DNA of 64,000 nucleotides from Streptococcus mitis bv. 2 str. SK95 (GCF_000222705.1 NZ_AFUB01000055.1:31973-95972), one strand, 5' to 3'. Positions 24,465-35,113 are shown, counted from the stretch's first letter. The notes: generated from the letters alone by a model not told the origin. A program made the numbers and translations.

Positions 24465-27288
24465 GATGTAACTTTCCTTTCAAATAGTGTCCTGTGTAGC
24501 TGGCTTCATTGGCCGCTACTTCTTCTGGAGTTCCTGTTGCGATGATGGTTCCACCACCGACACCGCCCTCAGGTCCCAAGTCGATGATATGGTCTGCCGT
24601 CTTAATAACATCCAGATTGTGCTCGATGACGAGGACTGTATTGCCATCGTCTACAAAGCGAGCCAAGACTTTAAGCAAGCGAGCGATGTCCTCAGTATGA
24701 AGTCCTGTCGTCGGCTCATCCAGAATATAGAAGGACTTACCTGTCGAGCGTTTGTGGAGTTCACTAGCCAGCTTCATACGCTGAGCTTCTCCCCCAGAAA
24801 GGGTCGTAGCTGGTTGTCCTAGCGTTACATATCCTAGCCCCACATCCTTGATGGTCTGAAGTTTGCGTTGGATTTTTGGAATATGCTGGAAAAATTCCAC
24901 CGCATCGTTAACCGTCATATCCAAGACTTGCGAGATATTCTTTTCCTTGTAGTGAACTTCTAGGGTTTCACTGTTGTAGCGGGTGCCATGGCAAACTTCA
25001 CAAGCCACATAAACATCTGGCAAGAAGTGCATCTCAATCTTGATAATCCCGTCACCTGAGCAGGCTTCACAACGACCACCCTTGACGTTGAAACTGAAAC
25101 GGCCCTTCTTGTAGCCTCGAATCTTGGCCTCGTTTGTCTGGGCGAAGAGGTCCCGAATGTCATCAAAAACTCCCGTATAGGTAGCTGGATTGGACCTCGG
25201 CGTCCGTCCGATCGGACTCTGGTCAATATCAATCAGACGATCAACATGCTCAATCCCCGTAATCGTTTTAAACTTACCAGGTTTGTCTGAATTGCGGTTG
25301 AGCTTTTGGGCAATGGCTTTTTTGAGAATGCTGTTAATCAAAGTAGATTTCCCAGAACCTGATACACCAGTCACAGCGATAAATTTTCCTAACGGGAAGC
25401 GGGCAGTAACATTTTGTAGGTTATTTTCACGCGCTCCTGTCACCTCGATAAAACGACCATTTCCGACACGACGTTCTTCTGGTACTGGAATGGCACGTTT
25501 ACCTGACAAGTACTGGCCTGTGATAGACTTACTGTTGCGAGCCACCTGTTTGGGCGTACCTGCAGCGACGATCTCTCCACCAAAAACACCGGCACCGGGA
25601 CCAACGTCAATCAGATAATCTGCCTCACGCATGGTGTCCTCATCGTGTTCCACCACGATAAGGGTATTACCCAAGTCACGCATTTTTTTCAGACTGGCAA
25701 TCAGTCGATCATTGTCCCTCTGGTGGAGCCCAATCGACGGCTCATCTAGAATATAAAGGACTCCTGAGAGGTTGGAACCAATCTGGGTAGCCAAGCGAAT
25801 ACGCTGGCTCTCCCCTCCTGAAAGGGTTCCTGCCGAACGAGATAGGGTCAGATAATTGAGTCCAACGTTATTGAGGAAAGTCAAGCGATCCTTGATTTCC
25901 TTGAGAATAGGGCGGGCTATAATAGCTTCGTTTTCAGAAAGGGTCAACTGACTGACTAATTCCAAGTGGTCTGCGATAGACAGGTCTGAAATCTCTCCGA
26001 TATGGGGACCTTGCTCGCCACCCACACGGACAGACAAAGCCTGATCATTGAGACGGTAGCCATGGCAAGTGCCGCAGGTCAGTTCATTCATATAGAGACG
26101 CATTTGAGTGCGAGTGTAATCACTGTTAGTCTCATGGTAGCGACGTTTGATATTAGTGACAACTCCCTCAAAAGGAATGTCGATATCCCGCACACCACCA
26201 AATTCATTTTCATAGTGGAAATGGAATTCCTTGCCGTCAGACCCGTAAAGAATCAAGTTCTTCTCTTCTTCTGACAAGTCTTCAAAAGGCTTATCCATAT
26301 CCACACCAAAGGCTGTCATGGCTTGTTCCAGCATATTTGGATAATAGTTAGAAGAGATAGGATTCCAAGGCGCTAATGCTCCCTCACGAAGAGTCTTGCT
26401 AGCATCTGGTACTACTAAGTCCGTATCAACTTCCAGTTTGATCCCCAAACCATCACATTCGCCACAAGAGCCAAAAGGCGCATTGAAAGAGAAGAGTCGA
26501 GGCTCCAACTCTGGTACGGTAAAACCACAAACTGGGCAGGCATAATGCTCAGAGAAAAGTAACTCAGAGTCGTCCATAGTATCGATAATCACATAGCCTT
26601 CTGCGATACGAAGGGCAGCCTCAATGGAGTCAAATAGACGGCTACGAATGCCCTCCTTTATGACAATACGGTCAACCACGACATCGATATTGTGTTGCTT
26701 ACTCTTAGACAGCTCAGGCACTTCGGTCACATCATAGACTTCCCCATCCACTCGGACGCGGACATAGCCGTCTTTCTGAACCTTTTCAATGACACTCTTA
26801 TGTTGCCCTTTTTTCTTACGTATGACAGGAGCTAAAATTTGCAGACGCTGGCGTTCGGGCAACTCCAGGACCTTATCAACGATTTGCTCTACAGAAGAGG
26901 CCTTGATTGCCCCATGCCCGTTAATACAGTAAGGCGTCCCCACACGTGCGTAAAGGAGACGCAGATAATCATTAATTTCAGTCGTTGTTCCAACGGTCGA
27001 GCGTGGGTTTTTACTAGTGGTTTTCTGGTCGATGGAAATAGCTGGGCTAAGACCGTCAATGGCATCCACATCTGGTTTTTCCATGTTGCCCAAAAACTGA
27101 CGAGCATAGGCTGATAGACTCTCTACATAGCGACGTTGGCCCTCAGCATAGAGGGTATCAAAGGCCAGACTGGATTTCCCAGAACCTGACAAACCAGTCA
27201 CAACAACCAGCTTGTCTCTTGGAATCTCCACATCAATATTTTTTAAGTTATGGGCACGTGCCCCATGAATCACAATTTTATCTTGCAT
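24457..27288 (-). CDS. uvrA: excinuclease ABC subunit A
   Basis: Damage-recognition ATPase of nucleotide excision repair, 943 residues from [15 protein letters not shown]. Two ABC modules are present, each with Walker A ([18 protein letters not shown]) and signature (SGGESQR, SGGEAQR) motifs. Zinc-finger cysteines (CPVCG...[14 protein letters not shown]...CEVCHG) are intact. I chose the ATG at 27286-27288, the conserved N-terminus; an upstream ATG adds eleven residues. Promoter -10 TATAAT (minus strand, 27320-27325, with TGG extension) faces that of corA. Confidence 0.97.
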   Translation of the reverse strand: MQDKIVIHGARAHNLKNIDVEIPRDKLVVVTGLSGSGKSSLAFDTLYAEGQRRYVESLSAYARQFLGNMEKPDVDAIDGLSPAISIDQKTTSKNPRSTVGTTTEINDYLRLLYARVGTPYCINGHGAIKASSVEQIVDKVLELPERQRLQILAPVIRKKKGQHKSVIEKVQKDGYVRVRVDGEVYDVTEVPELSKSKQHNIDVVVDRIVIKEGIRSRLFDSIEAALRIAEGYVIIDTMDDSELLFSEHYACPVCGFTVPELEPRLFSFNAPFGSCGECDGLGIKLEVDTDLVVPDASKTLREGALAPWNPISSNYYPNMLEQAMTAFGVDMDKPFEDLSEEEKNLILYGSDGKEFHFHYENEFGGVRDIDIPFEGVVTNIKRRYHETNSDYTRTQMRLYMNELTCGTCHGYRLNDQALSVRVGGEQGPHIGEISDLSIADHLELVSQLTLSENEAIIARPILKEIKDRLTFLNNVGLNYLTLSRSAGTLSGGESQRIRLATQIGSNLSGVLYILDEPSIGLHQRDNDRLIASLKKMRDLGNTLIVVEHDEDTMREADYLIDVGPGAGVFGGEIVAAGTPKQVARNSKSITGQYLSGKRAIPVPEERRVGNGRFIEVTGARENNLQNVTARFPLGKFIAVTGVSGSGKSTLINSILKKAIAQKLNRNSDKPGKFKTITGIEHVDRLIDIDQSPIGRTPRSNPATYTGVFDDIRDLFAQTNEAKIRGYKKGRFSFNVKGGRCEACSGDGIIKIEMHFLPDVYVACEVCHGTRYNSETLEVHYKEKNISQVLDMTVNDAVEFFQHIPKIQRKLQTIKDVGLGYVTLGQPATTLSGGEAQRMKLASELHKRSTGKSFYILDEPTTGLHTEDIARLLKVLARFVDDGNTVLVIEHNLDVIKTADHIIDLGPEGGVGGGTIIATGTPEEVAANEASYTGHYLKGKLHHE

Positions 27289-27319
27289 CTTTGTTCTTTC
27301 TAGTCCATTATTGCTTTCC

Positions 27320-27375
27320 ATTATACCAAAAAATGTGAAATTCTATTACCCAAAAAGCCGATTTTATAGTATAAT
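27320..27375. promoter_or_regulatory. divergent uvrA/corA promoter region
   Basis: Minus-strand extended -10 TGG-TATAAT (27320-27325) serves uvrA. Plus-strand TATAAT (27370-27375) with TTACCC 18 bp upstream serves corA. No LexA-like operator is seen, as expected for streptococci. Confidence 0.55.
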
Positions 27376-27424
27376 AGTACGGTGCAAAAAATGAATCACT
27401 GAATAGTAGGAAAGGACAGGGGAT

Positions 27425-28369
27425 ATGAAACAAGTTTTTCTCTCAACAACAACTGAATTTAAAGAGATCGACACGCTTGAACCGGGTACTTGGATCAACC
27501 TCGTCAATCCTACACAAAATGAATCATTGGAAATCGCCAACGCCTTCGACATTGACATTGCCGACCTTCGAGCACCACTTGATGCGGAAGAAATGTCCCG
27601 TATTACCATCGAAGATGAGTACACTTTGATCATTGTAGACGTTCCTATCACAGAGGAAAGAAACAATCGCACCTACTACGTAACGATTCCGCTGGGGATT
27701 ATCATCACCGAGGAAACCATTATCACTACCTGCTTGGAATCCCTCCCTGTTCTTGATGTCTTTATCAACCGTAGACTGCGTAACTTTTACACCTTCATGC
27801 GTTCGCGCTTTATCTTCCAGATCCTCTACCGCAACGCTGAGCTTTACCTAACAGCCCTTCGTTCGATTGACCGTAAGAGCGAACAAATCGAAAGTCAACT
27901 TCACAAATCTACTCGAAACGAAGAACTGATCGAGCTCATGGAATTGGAAAAGACCATCGTCTATTTCAAGGCCTCACTTAAGACAAATGAGCGCGTGATT
28001 AAGAAATTGACCAGCGCAACTAGCAATATCAAGAAATACCTAGAGGACCAAGACCTGCTCGAAGACACCCTGATTGAAACTCAACAGGCCATCGAGATGG
28101 CAGATATCTATGGAAATGTCCTTCACTCTATGACAGAGACCTTTGCCTCTATCATTTCCAACAACCAGAACAACATCATGAAAACCTTGGCACTCGTGAC
28201 CATTGTCATGTCTGTCCCAACCATGATCTTCTCAGCCTATGGGATGAACTTCAAGGATAATGAAATCCCCTTGAACGGTGAGCCACACGCCTTCTGGTTA
28301 ATCGTCTTTATCGCCTTTGCTATGAGTGTTTCACTCACTCTCTATCTCATCCATAAAAAATGGTTCTAA
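27425..28369 (+). CDS. corA: CorA-type magnesium/divalent cation channel
   Basis: 314-residue CorA-family protein with a large cytoplasmic N-terminal domain. Two C-terminal membrane helices carry the selectivity motif GMN in SAYGMNFKDNE (~residue 275), and a basic tail (LIHKKWF) follows. Divergent from uvrA and translationally close to the DUF1129 gene (11 bp). With mgtA nearby, the window encodes two Mg2+ uptake routes. Confidence 0.93.
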   Translation: MKQVFLSTTTEFKEIDTLEPGTWINLVNPTQNESLEIANAFDIDIADLRAPLDAEEMSRITIEDEYTLIIVDVPITEERNNRTYYVTIPLGIIITEETIITTCLESLPVLDVFINRRLRNFYTFMRSRFIFQILYRNAELYLTALRSIDRKSEQIESQLHKSTRNEELIELMELEKTIVYFKASLKTNERVIKKLTSATSNIKKYLEDQDLLEDTLIETQQAIEMADIYGNVLHSMTETFASIISNNQNNIMKTLALVTIVMSVPTMIFSAYGMNFKDNEIPLNGEPHAFWLIVFIAFAMSVSLTLYLIHKKWF

Positions 28370-28380
28370 GAGGAATCCCT

Positions 28381-29058
28381 ATGTCTCAGATTGATCTACA
28401 AAAATTAACTAAGAAAAACCAAGAGTTTATCCATATTGCTACCCAGCAATTTATCAAAGATGGCAAAACAGATGCTGAAATCAAGGCTGTCTTTGAGGAA
28501 GTCATTCCTAAAATCCTTGAAGAGCAAGCCAAAGGAACGACAGCTCGTTCCCTCTACGGCGCTCCAACTCACTGGGCTCATAGCTTCACTGTCAAAGAGC
28601 AATATGAAAAAGAACATCCAAAAGAAAATGATGATCCAAAACTCATGATTATGGACTCAGCCCTTTTTATCACCAGTCTCTTTGCACTGGTTAGCGCTCT
28701 GACCAACTTCTTCTCTACAGATCAGGCCATTGGCTATGGTTTAATTACCCTCTTGTTGGTTGGACTTGTAGGAGGAGTGGCCTTCTACTTGATGTACTAC
28801 TTTGTCTACCAGTATTATGGACCCGATATGGAGCGTAGCCAGCGTCCTCCTTTCTGGAAATCTGTGCTCGTTATCCTGGCTTCTATGGTCCTTTGGTTAG
28901 CCGTTTTCTTTGGAACTAGTTTCCTACCAGCAGCTCTCAATCCAATCCTTGCTCCACTGCCTTTGGCTATCCTAGGAGCAGCCCTTCTCGCCCTTCGCTT
29001 CTATCTCAAGAAACGTTTCAACATCCGAAGTGCAAGCGCGGGCCCATCACGTTATTAA
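28381..29058 (+). CDS. DUF1129 family membrane protein
   Basis: 225-residue protein: a charged cytosolic N-terminal ~90 residues (MSQIDLQKLTKKNQEF...) followed by four predicted membrane segments and a basic C-terminus. I start it at 28381, preceded by AGAGGAA; an upstream in-frame start overlaps corA. It lies immediately after corA and is likely cotranscribed. Function unknown. Confidence 0.82.
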   Translation: MSQIDLQKLTKKNQEFIHIATQQFIKDGKTDAEIKAVFEEVIPKILEEQAKGTTARSLYGAPTHWAHSFTVKEQYEKEHPKENDDPKLMIMDSALFITSLFALVSALTNFFSTDQAIGYGLITLLLVGLVGGVAFYLMYYFVYQYYGPDMERSQRPPFWKSVLVILASMVLWLAVFFGTSFLPAALNPILAPLPLAILGAALLALRFYLKKRFNIRSASAGPSRY

Positions 29059-29073
29059 GAAAAGTGAAAAGCT

Positions 29074-29421
29074 ATGGCATATAGTCAATCTTTAGCTCAG
29101 CAGATTCGAAAAATCCTAGCACTCAAACTTCCTCCCCAAATTTTCGAAGAAGAGTTAGAAGAAAAGAAATTGTTTGGTGGCCTGGCCTTTATGATTCGTG
29201 GGAAAATGGTCCTTACAGTCAGTTCCAGAAAGGACGAGCTGGTTATGGTGAGAATTGGCAAAGAAATGGAAAAGCAAGTTCTACCCCGAACAGGAGCTCA
29301 TACTACATTGATGAGAGGGCGACCTTATCATGGCTATGTAGACCTAGATATAGAAGGTCAAAAAGAACTTCCTTACTGGATTGATTTAGCCCTCTCCTAT
29401 AATCAAGAGTTGACCAAGTAA
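29074..29421 (+). CDS. TfoX/Sxy N-terminal domain protein
   Basis: 115-residue single-domain protein with the TfoX-N hallmark KLFGGLAFMIRGKM near residues 30-45. In Gammaproteobacteria TfoX/Sxy is a competence regulator, but short stand-alone Firmicute homologues have no established role. It follows the DUF1129 gene by 15 bp and ends in a terminator. Confidence 0.8.
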   Translation: MAYSQSLAQQIRKILALKLPPQIFEEELEEKKLFGGLAFMIRGKMVLTVSSRKDELVMVRIGKEMEKQVLPRTGAHTTLMRGRPYHGYVDLDIEGQKELPYWIDLALSYNQELTK

Positions 29422-29448
29422 CTCATATCTAGCGAGATTAGAAAAACG

Positions 29449-29477
29449 AAAAGCAACTGCATAGGCGGTTGCTTTTT
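29449..29477 (+). terminator. terminator of the corA operon
   Basis: AAAAGCAAC-10 nt-GTTGCTTTTT hairpin with U-tract, 27 bp after the TfoX-like gene. Confidence 0.75.
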
Positions 29478-29582
29478 CACTTGCTTTCTTGAGATTCAAT
29501 AGCACTTCTGATTTTCATTCTTATAGTTTTCTCTCATCTTTTGTGATAAAATAGGCTCAATCTATTTCTAGGAGGATGAGTT

Positions 29583-30953
29583 ATGGTTTCTACTATTGGT
29601 ATCGTTAGTTTGTCTAGTGGTGTTATCGGAGAGGATTTTGTCAAACACGAAGTGGACTTGGGTATCCAACGTCTCAAGGATTTGGGACTCAATCCTATCT
29701 TTTTGCCTCATTCGCAAAAAGGATTAGACTTTATCAAGGATCATCCTGAGGCGCGTGCAGAGGATTTGATGCAGGCCTTTTCGGATGATAGCATCGACAT
29801 GATCCTCTGCGCCATTGGTGGAGACGATACCTATCGCTTGCTACCTTATCTTTTTGAAAATGACCAACTACAAAAGGTTATCAAACCAAAGATTTTTCTT
29901 GGTTTCTCGGATACAACTATGAACCACCTTATGTTACACAAACTAGGGATCAAGACTTTTTATGGGCAATCCTTTTTAGCAGATATTTGTGAATTGGACG
30001 AGGAGATGTTGCCCTATAGCCTCCACTACTTTAAAGAATTGATTGAGACTGGAAAAATCTCAGAAATCCGCCCTAGCGACGTTTGGTATGAGGAACGGAC
30101 TGATTTTAGTCCCAAGGCTCTGGGAACAGCTCGTATCAGTCATGTAAATACAGGTTTTGACTTGTTACAAGGAAATGCTCAGTTTGAGGGAGAAATTCTC
30201 GGTGGGTGTCTCGAGTCCCTCTATGATATCTTTGACAATTCTCTATACGCAGATAGCACGGAGCTCTGCAAAAAGTACAAACTCTTTCCTGATTTATCCG
30301 ACTGGGAAGGAAAAATCCTCTTGCTAGAAACAAGCCAAGAAAAGCCTAAGCCAGAAGACTTCAAAAAAATGTTGCGGACTTTAAAGGACACTGGCATATT
30401 CGAAGTCATAAGCGGACTCTTGGTCGGAAAGCCAATGGATGAAACCTTCTATGACGACTATAAGGAAGCACTATTGGATATCATTGATAACAATATCCCG
30501 ATTGTCTATAATCTGAATGTCGGCCACGCAACTCCAAGAGCCATTGTGCCCTTTGGCGTCTATGCTTATGTGGATGCAAAAGAGCAAGTCATTCGCTTTG
30601 ACTACAACAAAAATAAACAATTTCTCCATTTTTGTGCTTTTGTATTGATTTTTGCTAATTTCTATGATATCTTTTTGAAGGAGGTAAATATGACTAAACA
30701 AAAAATAAATCAAATTGTCGGTTCAATCGGGGCCTTTATCGGGATTATTGTATTTATCGCCTATATCCCACAAATTTTTGCCAATTTACAAGGCAACAAA
30801 GCTCAACCATTCCAGCCTTTATCCGCAGCAGTATCTTGTTTAATTTGGGTTATTTACGGATGGACAAAAGAACCTAAGAAGGATTGGATACTAATTATTC
30901 CAAATTCAGCTGGCGTTGTCTTAGGTGGACTGACATTTCTCACTGCACTATAA
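29583..30953 (+). CDS. S66 (LD-carboxypeptidase/MccF-like) peptidase reading through into SemiSWEET
   Basis: 456-codon ORF. Residues 1-~342 form a complete S66 serine peptidase: nucleophile in GFSDTT (~residue 110), Glu in WEGKILLLE, His in VGHATPRA. S66 enzymes trim L,D bonds in peptidoglycan peptides or detoxify microcin-like aminoacyl nucleotides. After FDYNKN the frame stays open through 24 codons of hydrophobic, non-family sequence (HFCAFVLIFANFYDIFL) into a SemiSWEET domain. A TAA occurs in the +1 frame at 30614-30616 next to a five-A run, so loss of one A would explain the fusion. The SemiSWEET gene keeps its own perfect ribosome binding site. A strong AGGAGG precedes the start. Confidence 0.75.
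   Translation: MVSTIGIVSLSSGVIGEDFVKHEVDLGIQRLKDLGLNPIFLPHSQKGLDFIKDHPEARAEDLMQAFSDDSIDMILCAIGGDDTYRLLPYLFENDQLQKVIKPKIFLGFSDTTMNHLMLHKLGIKTFYGQSFLADICELDEEMLPYSLHYFKELIETGKISEIRPSDVWYEERTDFSPKALGTARISHVNTGFDLLQGNAQFEGEILGGCLESLYDIFDNSLYADSTELCKKYKLFPDLSDWEGKILLLETSQEKPKPEDFKKMLRTLKDTGIFEVISGLLVGKPMDETFYDDYKEALLDIIDNNIPIVYNLNVGHATPRAIVPFGVYAYVDAKEQVIRFDYNKNKQFLHFCAFVLIFANFYDIFLKEVNMTKQKINQIVGSIGAFIGIIVFIAYIPQIFANLQGNKAQPFQPLSAAVSCLIWVIYGWTKEPKKDWILIIPNSAGVVLGGLTFLTAL
30690..30953 (+). CDS. SemiSWEET sugar transporter
   Basis: 87-residue, three-helix bacterial SWEET half-transporter, which normally acts as a homodimer for sugar movement across the membrane. The PQ-type motif IAYIPQIFANL lies in the first helix and AVSCLIWVIYGW in the second. 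The ATG at 30690 is preceded by GAAGGAGGTAAAT, an ideal ribosome binding site, so independent initiation is very likely although the upstream peptidase frame also runs into it. Confidence 0.82.
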   Translation: MTKQKINQIVGSIGAFIGIIVFIAYIPQIFANLQGNKAQPFQPLSAAVSCLIWVIYGWTKEPKKDWILIIPNSAGVVLGGLTFLTAL

Positions 30954-30972
30954 AAATTACTAGCATATAATC

Positions 30973-31003
30973 AAAAAGCTGAGATAAATTTCTCAGCTTT
31001 TTT
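30973..31003 (+). terminator. SemiSWEET terminator
   Basis: AAAAAGCTGAGA-6 nt-TCTCAGCTTTTTT, long perfect stem with flanking A and T tracts; may work in both directions against tag. Confidence 0.8.
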
Positions 31004-31036
31004 CTATATTCTCAGATAGTTAGACGCTTGGACTCA

Positions 31037-31600
31037 CTAACTTCCGCTTTTCCACTCGCAATCATTCTCGTGGTCGTCAATCAGACCTGCTGCTTGTAGA
31101 AAAGCTAAAACGGCGACTGGACCTGTGAACTTGAATCCTCGTTTTTTGAGATCTTGAGATAACTTTTCAGACAAGACTGTTTTAGCAGGTGCTAGGTGAT
31201 AGTCAGGAACATCATTCACGATCGTTTTTCCCTCAACAAAAGACCAGAGATAGGTATCAAAGGAACCGTAGGTTTTCTGGATTTGTAAAAATGCTTGGGC
31301 GTTGGCGCGCGTCGCAAAAATCTTGGCTCTATTTCGGATGATGGCTGGATTATCTAACAGGGCTTCCAACTCCCCATCTGTCATTTCTGCGACCACTTGA
31401 ATTTGATAGCCATGAAATACTTCTCGGAAAGCTTGGCGTTTGTTTAGTACCGTTTCCCAAGACAGACCAGCCTGATAAGTCTCCATACAGAGCAGTTCAA
31501 AAAGAGCGCGGTCGTCATGAAGGGGTTGGCCCCACTCCTGGTCATGGTAGGCGATGTAGAGAGGATTGGTCATCTTGACCCACGAACAACGTTTTGTCAT
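31037..31600 (-). CDS. tag: DNA-3-methyladenine glycosylase I
   Basis: 187-residue base-excision repair glycosylase removing 3-methyladenine. It begins MTKRCSWVKMTNPLYIAYHDQEWG with the zinc-binding Cys/His and substrate-contact residues of the Tag family, and contains LLCMETYQAGLSWETVL and the LDNPAIIRNRAKI motif. It follows ruvA by 9 bp on the same strand. Confidence 0.93.
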   Translation of the reverse strand: MTKRCSWVKMTNPLYIAYHDQEWGQPLHDDRALFELLCMETYQAGLSWETVLNKRQAFREVFHGYQIQVVAEMTDGELEALLDNPAIIRNRAKIFATRANAQAFLQIQKTYGSFDTYLWSFVEGKTIVNDVPDYHLAPAKTVLSEKLSQDLKKRGFKFTGPVAVLAFLQAAGLIDDHENDCEWKSGS

Positions 31601-31609
31601 ATTATTCTC

Positions 31610-32203
31610 CTATTTTACCAACATCTTAAGAGCTGACTTGATATAGTTCTCGGCTGTATCTGTCGTTCCTTCAAAGAATTTCTTGATTTTCTTAAGCTCG
31701 GTCGCCTTGTATCCCAGTGCCAACATGGCTTCCATAGCTTCTTCCAATTCTTGGTTTTCAGCACTCGCTTGTACTGCGACTTTGGCAGGAAGGTCATCAC
31801 TAGCCACGACTACCTTGCCTTCCAAGTCCAGCACCATCTGCTGGGCTGTTTTCTTGCCAATTTTAGGGAATTTGGTCAAGTAGGTGATGTTCTTGGTCTC
31901 AATCGCCTGAACCAAGCCAGCATTGTCATCGGCAGCGATAATAGCAAGAGCTGATACAGGACCAATCCCAGAGACCGAGATCAGACTAAGAAAGAGCTTC
32001 TTCTCGTCTTCTGAGTGGAAACCGTAAAGCAGATGGGCGTCCTCACGAACAACTTGATGCACATAAATTTGAGTTTCTTGATTGACCTGATCTGAGTAAG
32101 CATAGGGATTGGCTACATGCAAGATATAACCGATACCATTTGCCTCAAGAACGATATATTTAGCAGTGATTTTGGTAATGATTCCTTTTAGATATTCGTA
32201 CAT
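31610..32203 (-). CDS. ruvA: Holliday junction branch migration protein RuvA
   Basis: 197-residue DNA-binding subunit of the RuvAB motor. N-terminal OB domain ([20 protein letters not shown]), two helix-hairpin-helix motifs ([27 protein letters not shown]), and a C-terminal domain III that would contact RuvB. Transcribed with tag. Confidence 0.95.
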   Translation of the reverse strand: MYEYLKGIITKITAKYIVLEANGIGYILHVANPYAYSDQVNQETQIYVHQVVREDAHLLYGFHSEDEKKLFLSLISVSGIGPVSALAIIAADDNAGLVQAIETKNITYLTKFPKIGKKTAQQMVLDLEGKVVVASDDLPAKVAVQASAENQELEEAMEAMLALGYKATELKKIKKFFEGTTDTAENYIKSALKMLVK

Positions 32204-32358
32204 AGTTTTTCTCCATTATTTTGCCTATCTAGTATACCATATTTCCCCAAGACAGACTGCAACAAAAGGTGCAACCTCTAGTTGACAAATAGTACAGGAG
32301 ATTGTATTCTCATTATAAGTAAAAATTGTTAGGATAGAGATAGAAAAAGGAGGATAGA

Positions 32359-32859
32359 ATGATGAAACTCGCAGAAAAACTATTTGAGCTCAGAAAGGAA
32401 AAAGGTTGGTCCCAGGAAAAGCTAGCAGAACAAATCAATGTTTCTCGGCAAAGCATCTCAAAATGGGAGTCTGGACAAGTTCTTCCTGAAATCGAAAAAA
32501 TCATTGAATTAAGCAAGATTTTTCAAGTGACAACTGACTATCTACTACTAGATGAAAACTCTGAAAAAGGTTCCACAGCAGTGATCTTGGAGGAAGACAA
32601 GGACAAATACTATAAAGAGGTTAAATCTTTTGGCCTCTGGCAAGTGATTTATATTTTCGTCTCGGCTCTGGCTATCTATCTCTTTTTAGCTGGTTCTAGT
32701 TTCCCAGCTGAATTCACTGCCTGGATTTGGCTGACCTTCGTTCTCTTGATTGCTTCAGTGATTGCTATCAACAAGGCTCTCAAAACCAAACAACGTTATC
32801 TTGATAAAGTGATTGGTCTTGAGAATCCTTCAGACAAAGACAACTCTACAAAATATTGA
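32359..32859 (+). CDS. XRE-family helix-turn-helix regulator with membrane helices
   Basis: 166-residue protein. An XRE HTH domain occupies residues ~5-60 ([30 protein letters not shown]). A linker follows, then two membrane helices (~95-112 and ~118-136), so it is probably a membrane-anchored repressor. Preceded by AAAAGGAGGATAGA. It sits alone between divergent ruvA and convergent mutL; in pneumococcus, from memory, riboflavin genes occupy this area. Target unknown. Confidence 0.82.
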   Translation: MMKLAEKLFELRKEKGWSQEKLAEQINVSRQSISKWESGQVLPEIEKIIELSKIFQVTTDYLLLDENSEKGSTAVILEEDKDKYYKEVKSFGLWQVIYIFVSALAIYLFLAGSSFPAEFTAWIWLTFVLLIASVIAINKALKTKQRYLDKVIGLENPSDKDNSTKY

Positions 32860-32969
32860 ATCACCTAATTTAGTTTTCGCAATATTTTTATAGGACTATT
32901 CTTGTCAAGCAAGTGTAAACCTTGTGTCAAGTTGCCCATGTCCAATCAAAGTACCACCTTAGAAAAGCT

Positions 32970-33004
32970 AAAAAGCCTTGTTCAAAAGGAACAAAGGCTT
33001 TTTG
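32970..33004. terminator. bidirectional terminator between HTH gene and mutL
   Basis: AAAAGCCTTGTTC-loop-GAACAAAGGCTTTTT hairpin with A and T tracts on opposite sides, placed between convergent genes. Confidence 0.75.
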
Positions 33005-33009
33005 TGTTC

Positions 33010-34959
33010 TTAATATTTCCCCAACTCACGAAGACTGGTATGATTTTCCTGAATACGTCGGAACATCTTTTCCATATCCGACTTGGTGAAATGCACCAAA
33101 ACAGGACGTCCGTGGGGGCAGTTATAGGGGTTATCACATTGAGAAAGCTGATAAAGGAGCTGTCTGGCTGAATGGTCATCGATACGATGGTTGGCCTTGA
33201 TCGACCGCTTGCAGGACATCATAATGGCCAGCTCTGCTCGGTATTTCTTGATAGAAACTTCCTTGGTCAAGAGGAGCATGTCGCACATCTCATAGATACC
33301 TGATTCGATTTCTTCCTCTGCCATCCAAATAGGATGTTCCCGTAGGATAAATTGATTTTCTCCGTACTCTGCTAGAAAGACGCCCACTTCCTCTAAGAGA
33401 GGCATTCTTTCCCTGAGACGAAGGGCATCATCTGCAGGAAATTCAAAGATGTAAGGTACTAGGAGTTGTTGCTGACTCTGGTCAACATTGCCAATACTTT
33501 CACGATACTCCTCGTACTTAACCCGCTCTTGAGCAGCATGCTGGTCAATGATATAGAGTCCATCTCGCCCTTGTGCAAAGAGATAGGTCCCATGCATTTG
33601 TCCGAAAAATTCTAGTTCTGGGAAACTTGATGATTCTTCTCGTTCCAGCTTATCATAGGCCTTATCAAGACTAGCAAGATCCAACTCTGGATGGTCTAGT
33701 TGGTCATAGCTAGCTGGTTTTCTCTCTGCAAAATGCAGTTTTGCGGGCTTGGTTAGCTGGTCCAAGGTTTCCTTGGCAAACAGGGTTAGGTCCCTACCTT
33801 CCTCAGTTAATTCAACCTGATGATCAGCCACCTCAGCTTGACTGGGTTTTGAGAGTTCTGTTTTTTCATAGTAGAGCGTATTTTCTTTGAGTGGGAGAAT
33901 GGTCTGCTCTACCTTTTGACGATTGCGCACGGTAGACTTGGCAAGATTTTCCAAGGCATCAGGGATCAGGGCTTGTTCCTTGAGACTATTTGAAATAGCT
34001 TCTGAAACTAGCGCCATCAGTTCTTTTTCCTTAGAAATTCGTACTTCTTGCTTGGTCGGATGCACATTGACATCCGCTAGATAAGGGTCGATATGGATAT
34101 GAATGACAGCCAGTGGAAAACGTCCCACCATGAGCTTGCTACCATAACCATCAAGAATAGCACGATTGAGCAAGAAATTCTTGATATAACGCCCGTTGAT
34201 GAAGAGGCTGATATAGTTGCGGTTGGCTCTGGTCAACTCAGGCAAGGACACAAAACCTGAAATTTCGAAATCTAAGTCAGAGTTTCCAATAGCAATCATC
34301 TTCTTAGCACTCGCCAAACCGTAAATCCCTGCAATGGCTTGGCGCAGCTGACCAGTTCCTGCTGTCCGTGTCATTTCCTTGCCATCACTAATCAAACTAA
34401 AAGAAATCTCAGGATGAGCAAGGCCCAGACGGTTGACAATATCGATGATATGAGACAACTCCGCTTGCTGGCTCTTCATATACTTGAGACGGGCAGGTGT
34501 ATTGAAAAAGAGGTCCGCCACACAAACCTTGGTCCCCACAGGACTTGTCGCTGGGATAATTTCTTCGACTTCTCCCCCACGCGCAACGAGCTTGGTCCCA
34601 TGACTCGCACCATCCACCGCTGTCAACAGAGTCAAGGTACTGACAGAAGCAATAGAAGGCAGGGCTTCACCTCGAAAACCGAGCGTCCGAATCCGAAAGA
34701 GGTCTGCTTGATTTTTTATCTTACTGGTTGCATGACGACGCAGGGCCAATTCCACCTCATCGTGGGCAATTCCATGACCATTATCGGTGATTTGAATTTT
34801 CTTGAGACCAGCTTCCTCAATCTCAATGATAATCTGGCTAGAACCCGCGTCAATGGCATTTTCTACCAACTCTTTGACTACACTGGCAGGACGCTCAATG
34901 ACCTCTCCAGCCGCGATCTGGTTTGCCAGCACCTCTGGCAATTCAATAATATGAGACAT
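33010..34959 (-). CDS. mutL: DNA mismatch repair protein MutL (HexB)
   Basis: 649-residue GHKL ATPase coordinating mismatch repair. N-terminal ATPase motifs are [17 protein letters not shown] and [10 protein letters not shown]. The C-terminal endonuclease-type motif [13 protein letters not shown] is present, as in MutL from bacteria lacking MutH. Full length. A -10 TATAAT with TGG extension lies upstream. MutS is encoded only ~1.1 kb away in this window. Confidence 0.96.
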   Translation of the reverse strand: MSHIIELPEVLANQIAAGEVIERPASVVKELVENAIDAGSSQIIIEIEEAGLKKIQITDNGHGIAHDEVELALRRHATSKIKNQADLFRIRTLGFRGEALPSIASVSTLTLLTAVDGASHGTKLVARGGEVEEIIPATSPVGTKVCVADLFFNTPARLKYMKSQQAELSHIIDIVNRLGLAHPEISFSLISDGKEMTRTAGTGQLRQAIAGIYGLASAKKMIAIGNSDLDFEISGFVSLPELTRANRNYISLFINGRYIKNFLLNRAILDGYGSKLMVGRFPLAVIHIHIDPYLADVNVHPTKQEVRISKEKELMALVSEAISNSLKEQALIPDALENLAKSTVRNRQKVEQTILPLKENTLYYEKTELSKPSQAEVADHQVELTEEGRDLTLFAKETLDQLTKPAKLHFAERKPASYDQLDHPELDLASLDKAYDKLEREESSSFPELEFFGQMHGTYLFAQGRDGLYIIDQHAAQERVKYEEYRESIGNVDQSQQQLLVPYIFEFPADDALRLRERMPLLEEVGVFLAEYGENQFILREHPIWMAEEEIESGIYEMCDMLLLTKEVSIKKYRAELAIMMSCKRSIKANHRIDDHSARQLLYQLSQCDNPYNCPHGRPVLVHFTKSDMEKMFRRIQENHTSLRELGKY

Positions 34960-35045
34960 CTTTCAGCCCCTTTCTGTATCTATTTTCCTAGAAATTGATT
35001 AGTGCTATTATACCATATTTCAGATACTATCAGAAAAAGCAAATA

Positions 35046-35113
35046 CCACATAGACTCCAAATCCCGCCACATAGGCAAAAGCTCTTGCCATGGGCCCTAA
35101 AATAGTGTTTAAT
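35046..35113 (+). promoter_or_regulatory. LytTR gene promoter with direct repeats
   Basis: -35 TTGCCA (35085-35090), 17-bp spacer, -10 TTTAAT (35108-35113). Upstream are two CCACATAG direct repeats (35046-35053 and 35067-35074) exactly 21 bp apart, the spacing typical of LytTR-type regulators such as ComE, which bind paired direct repeats. Autoregulation by the downstream LytTR protein is inferred. Confidence 0.5.

Noticed and set aside
35018-35092. Minus-strand 23-codon hydrophobic ORF (MARAFAYVAGFG...)
   Set aside because: No ribosome binding site, and it coincides with the promoter and direct repeats of the LytTR gene; kept only as an alternative reading of those repeats.
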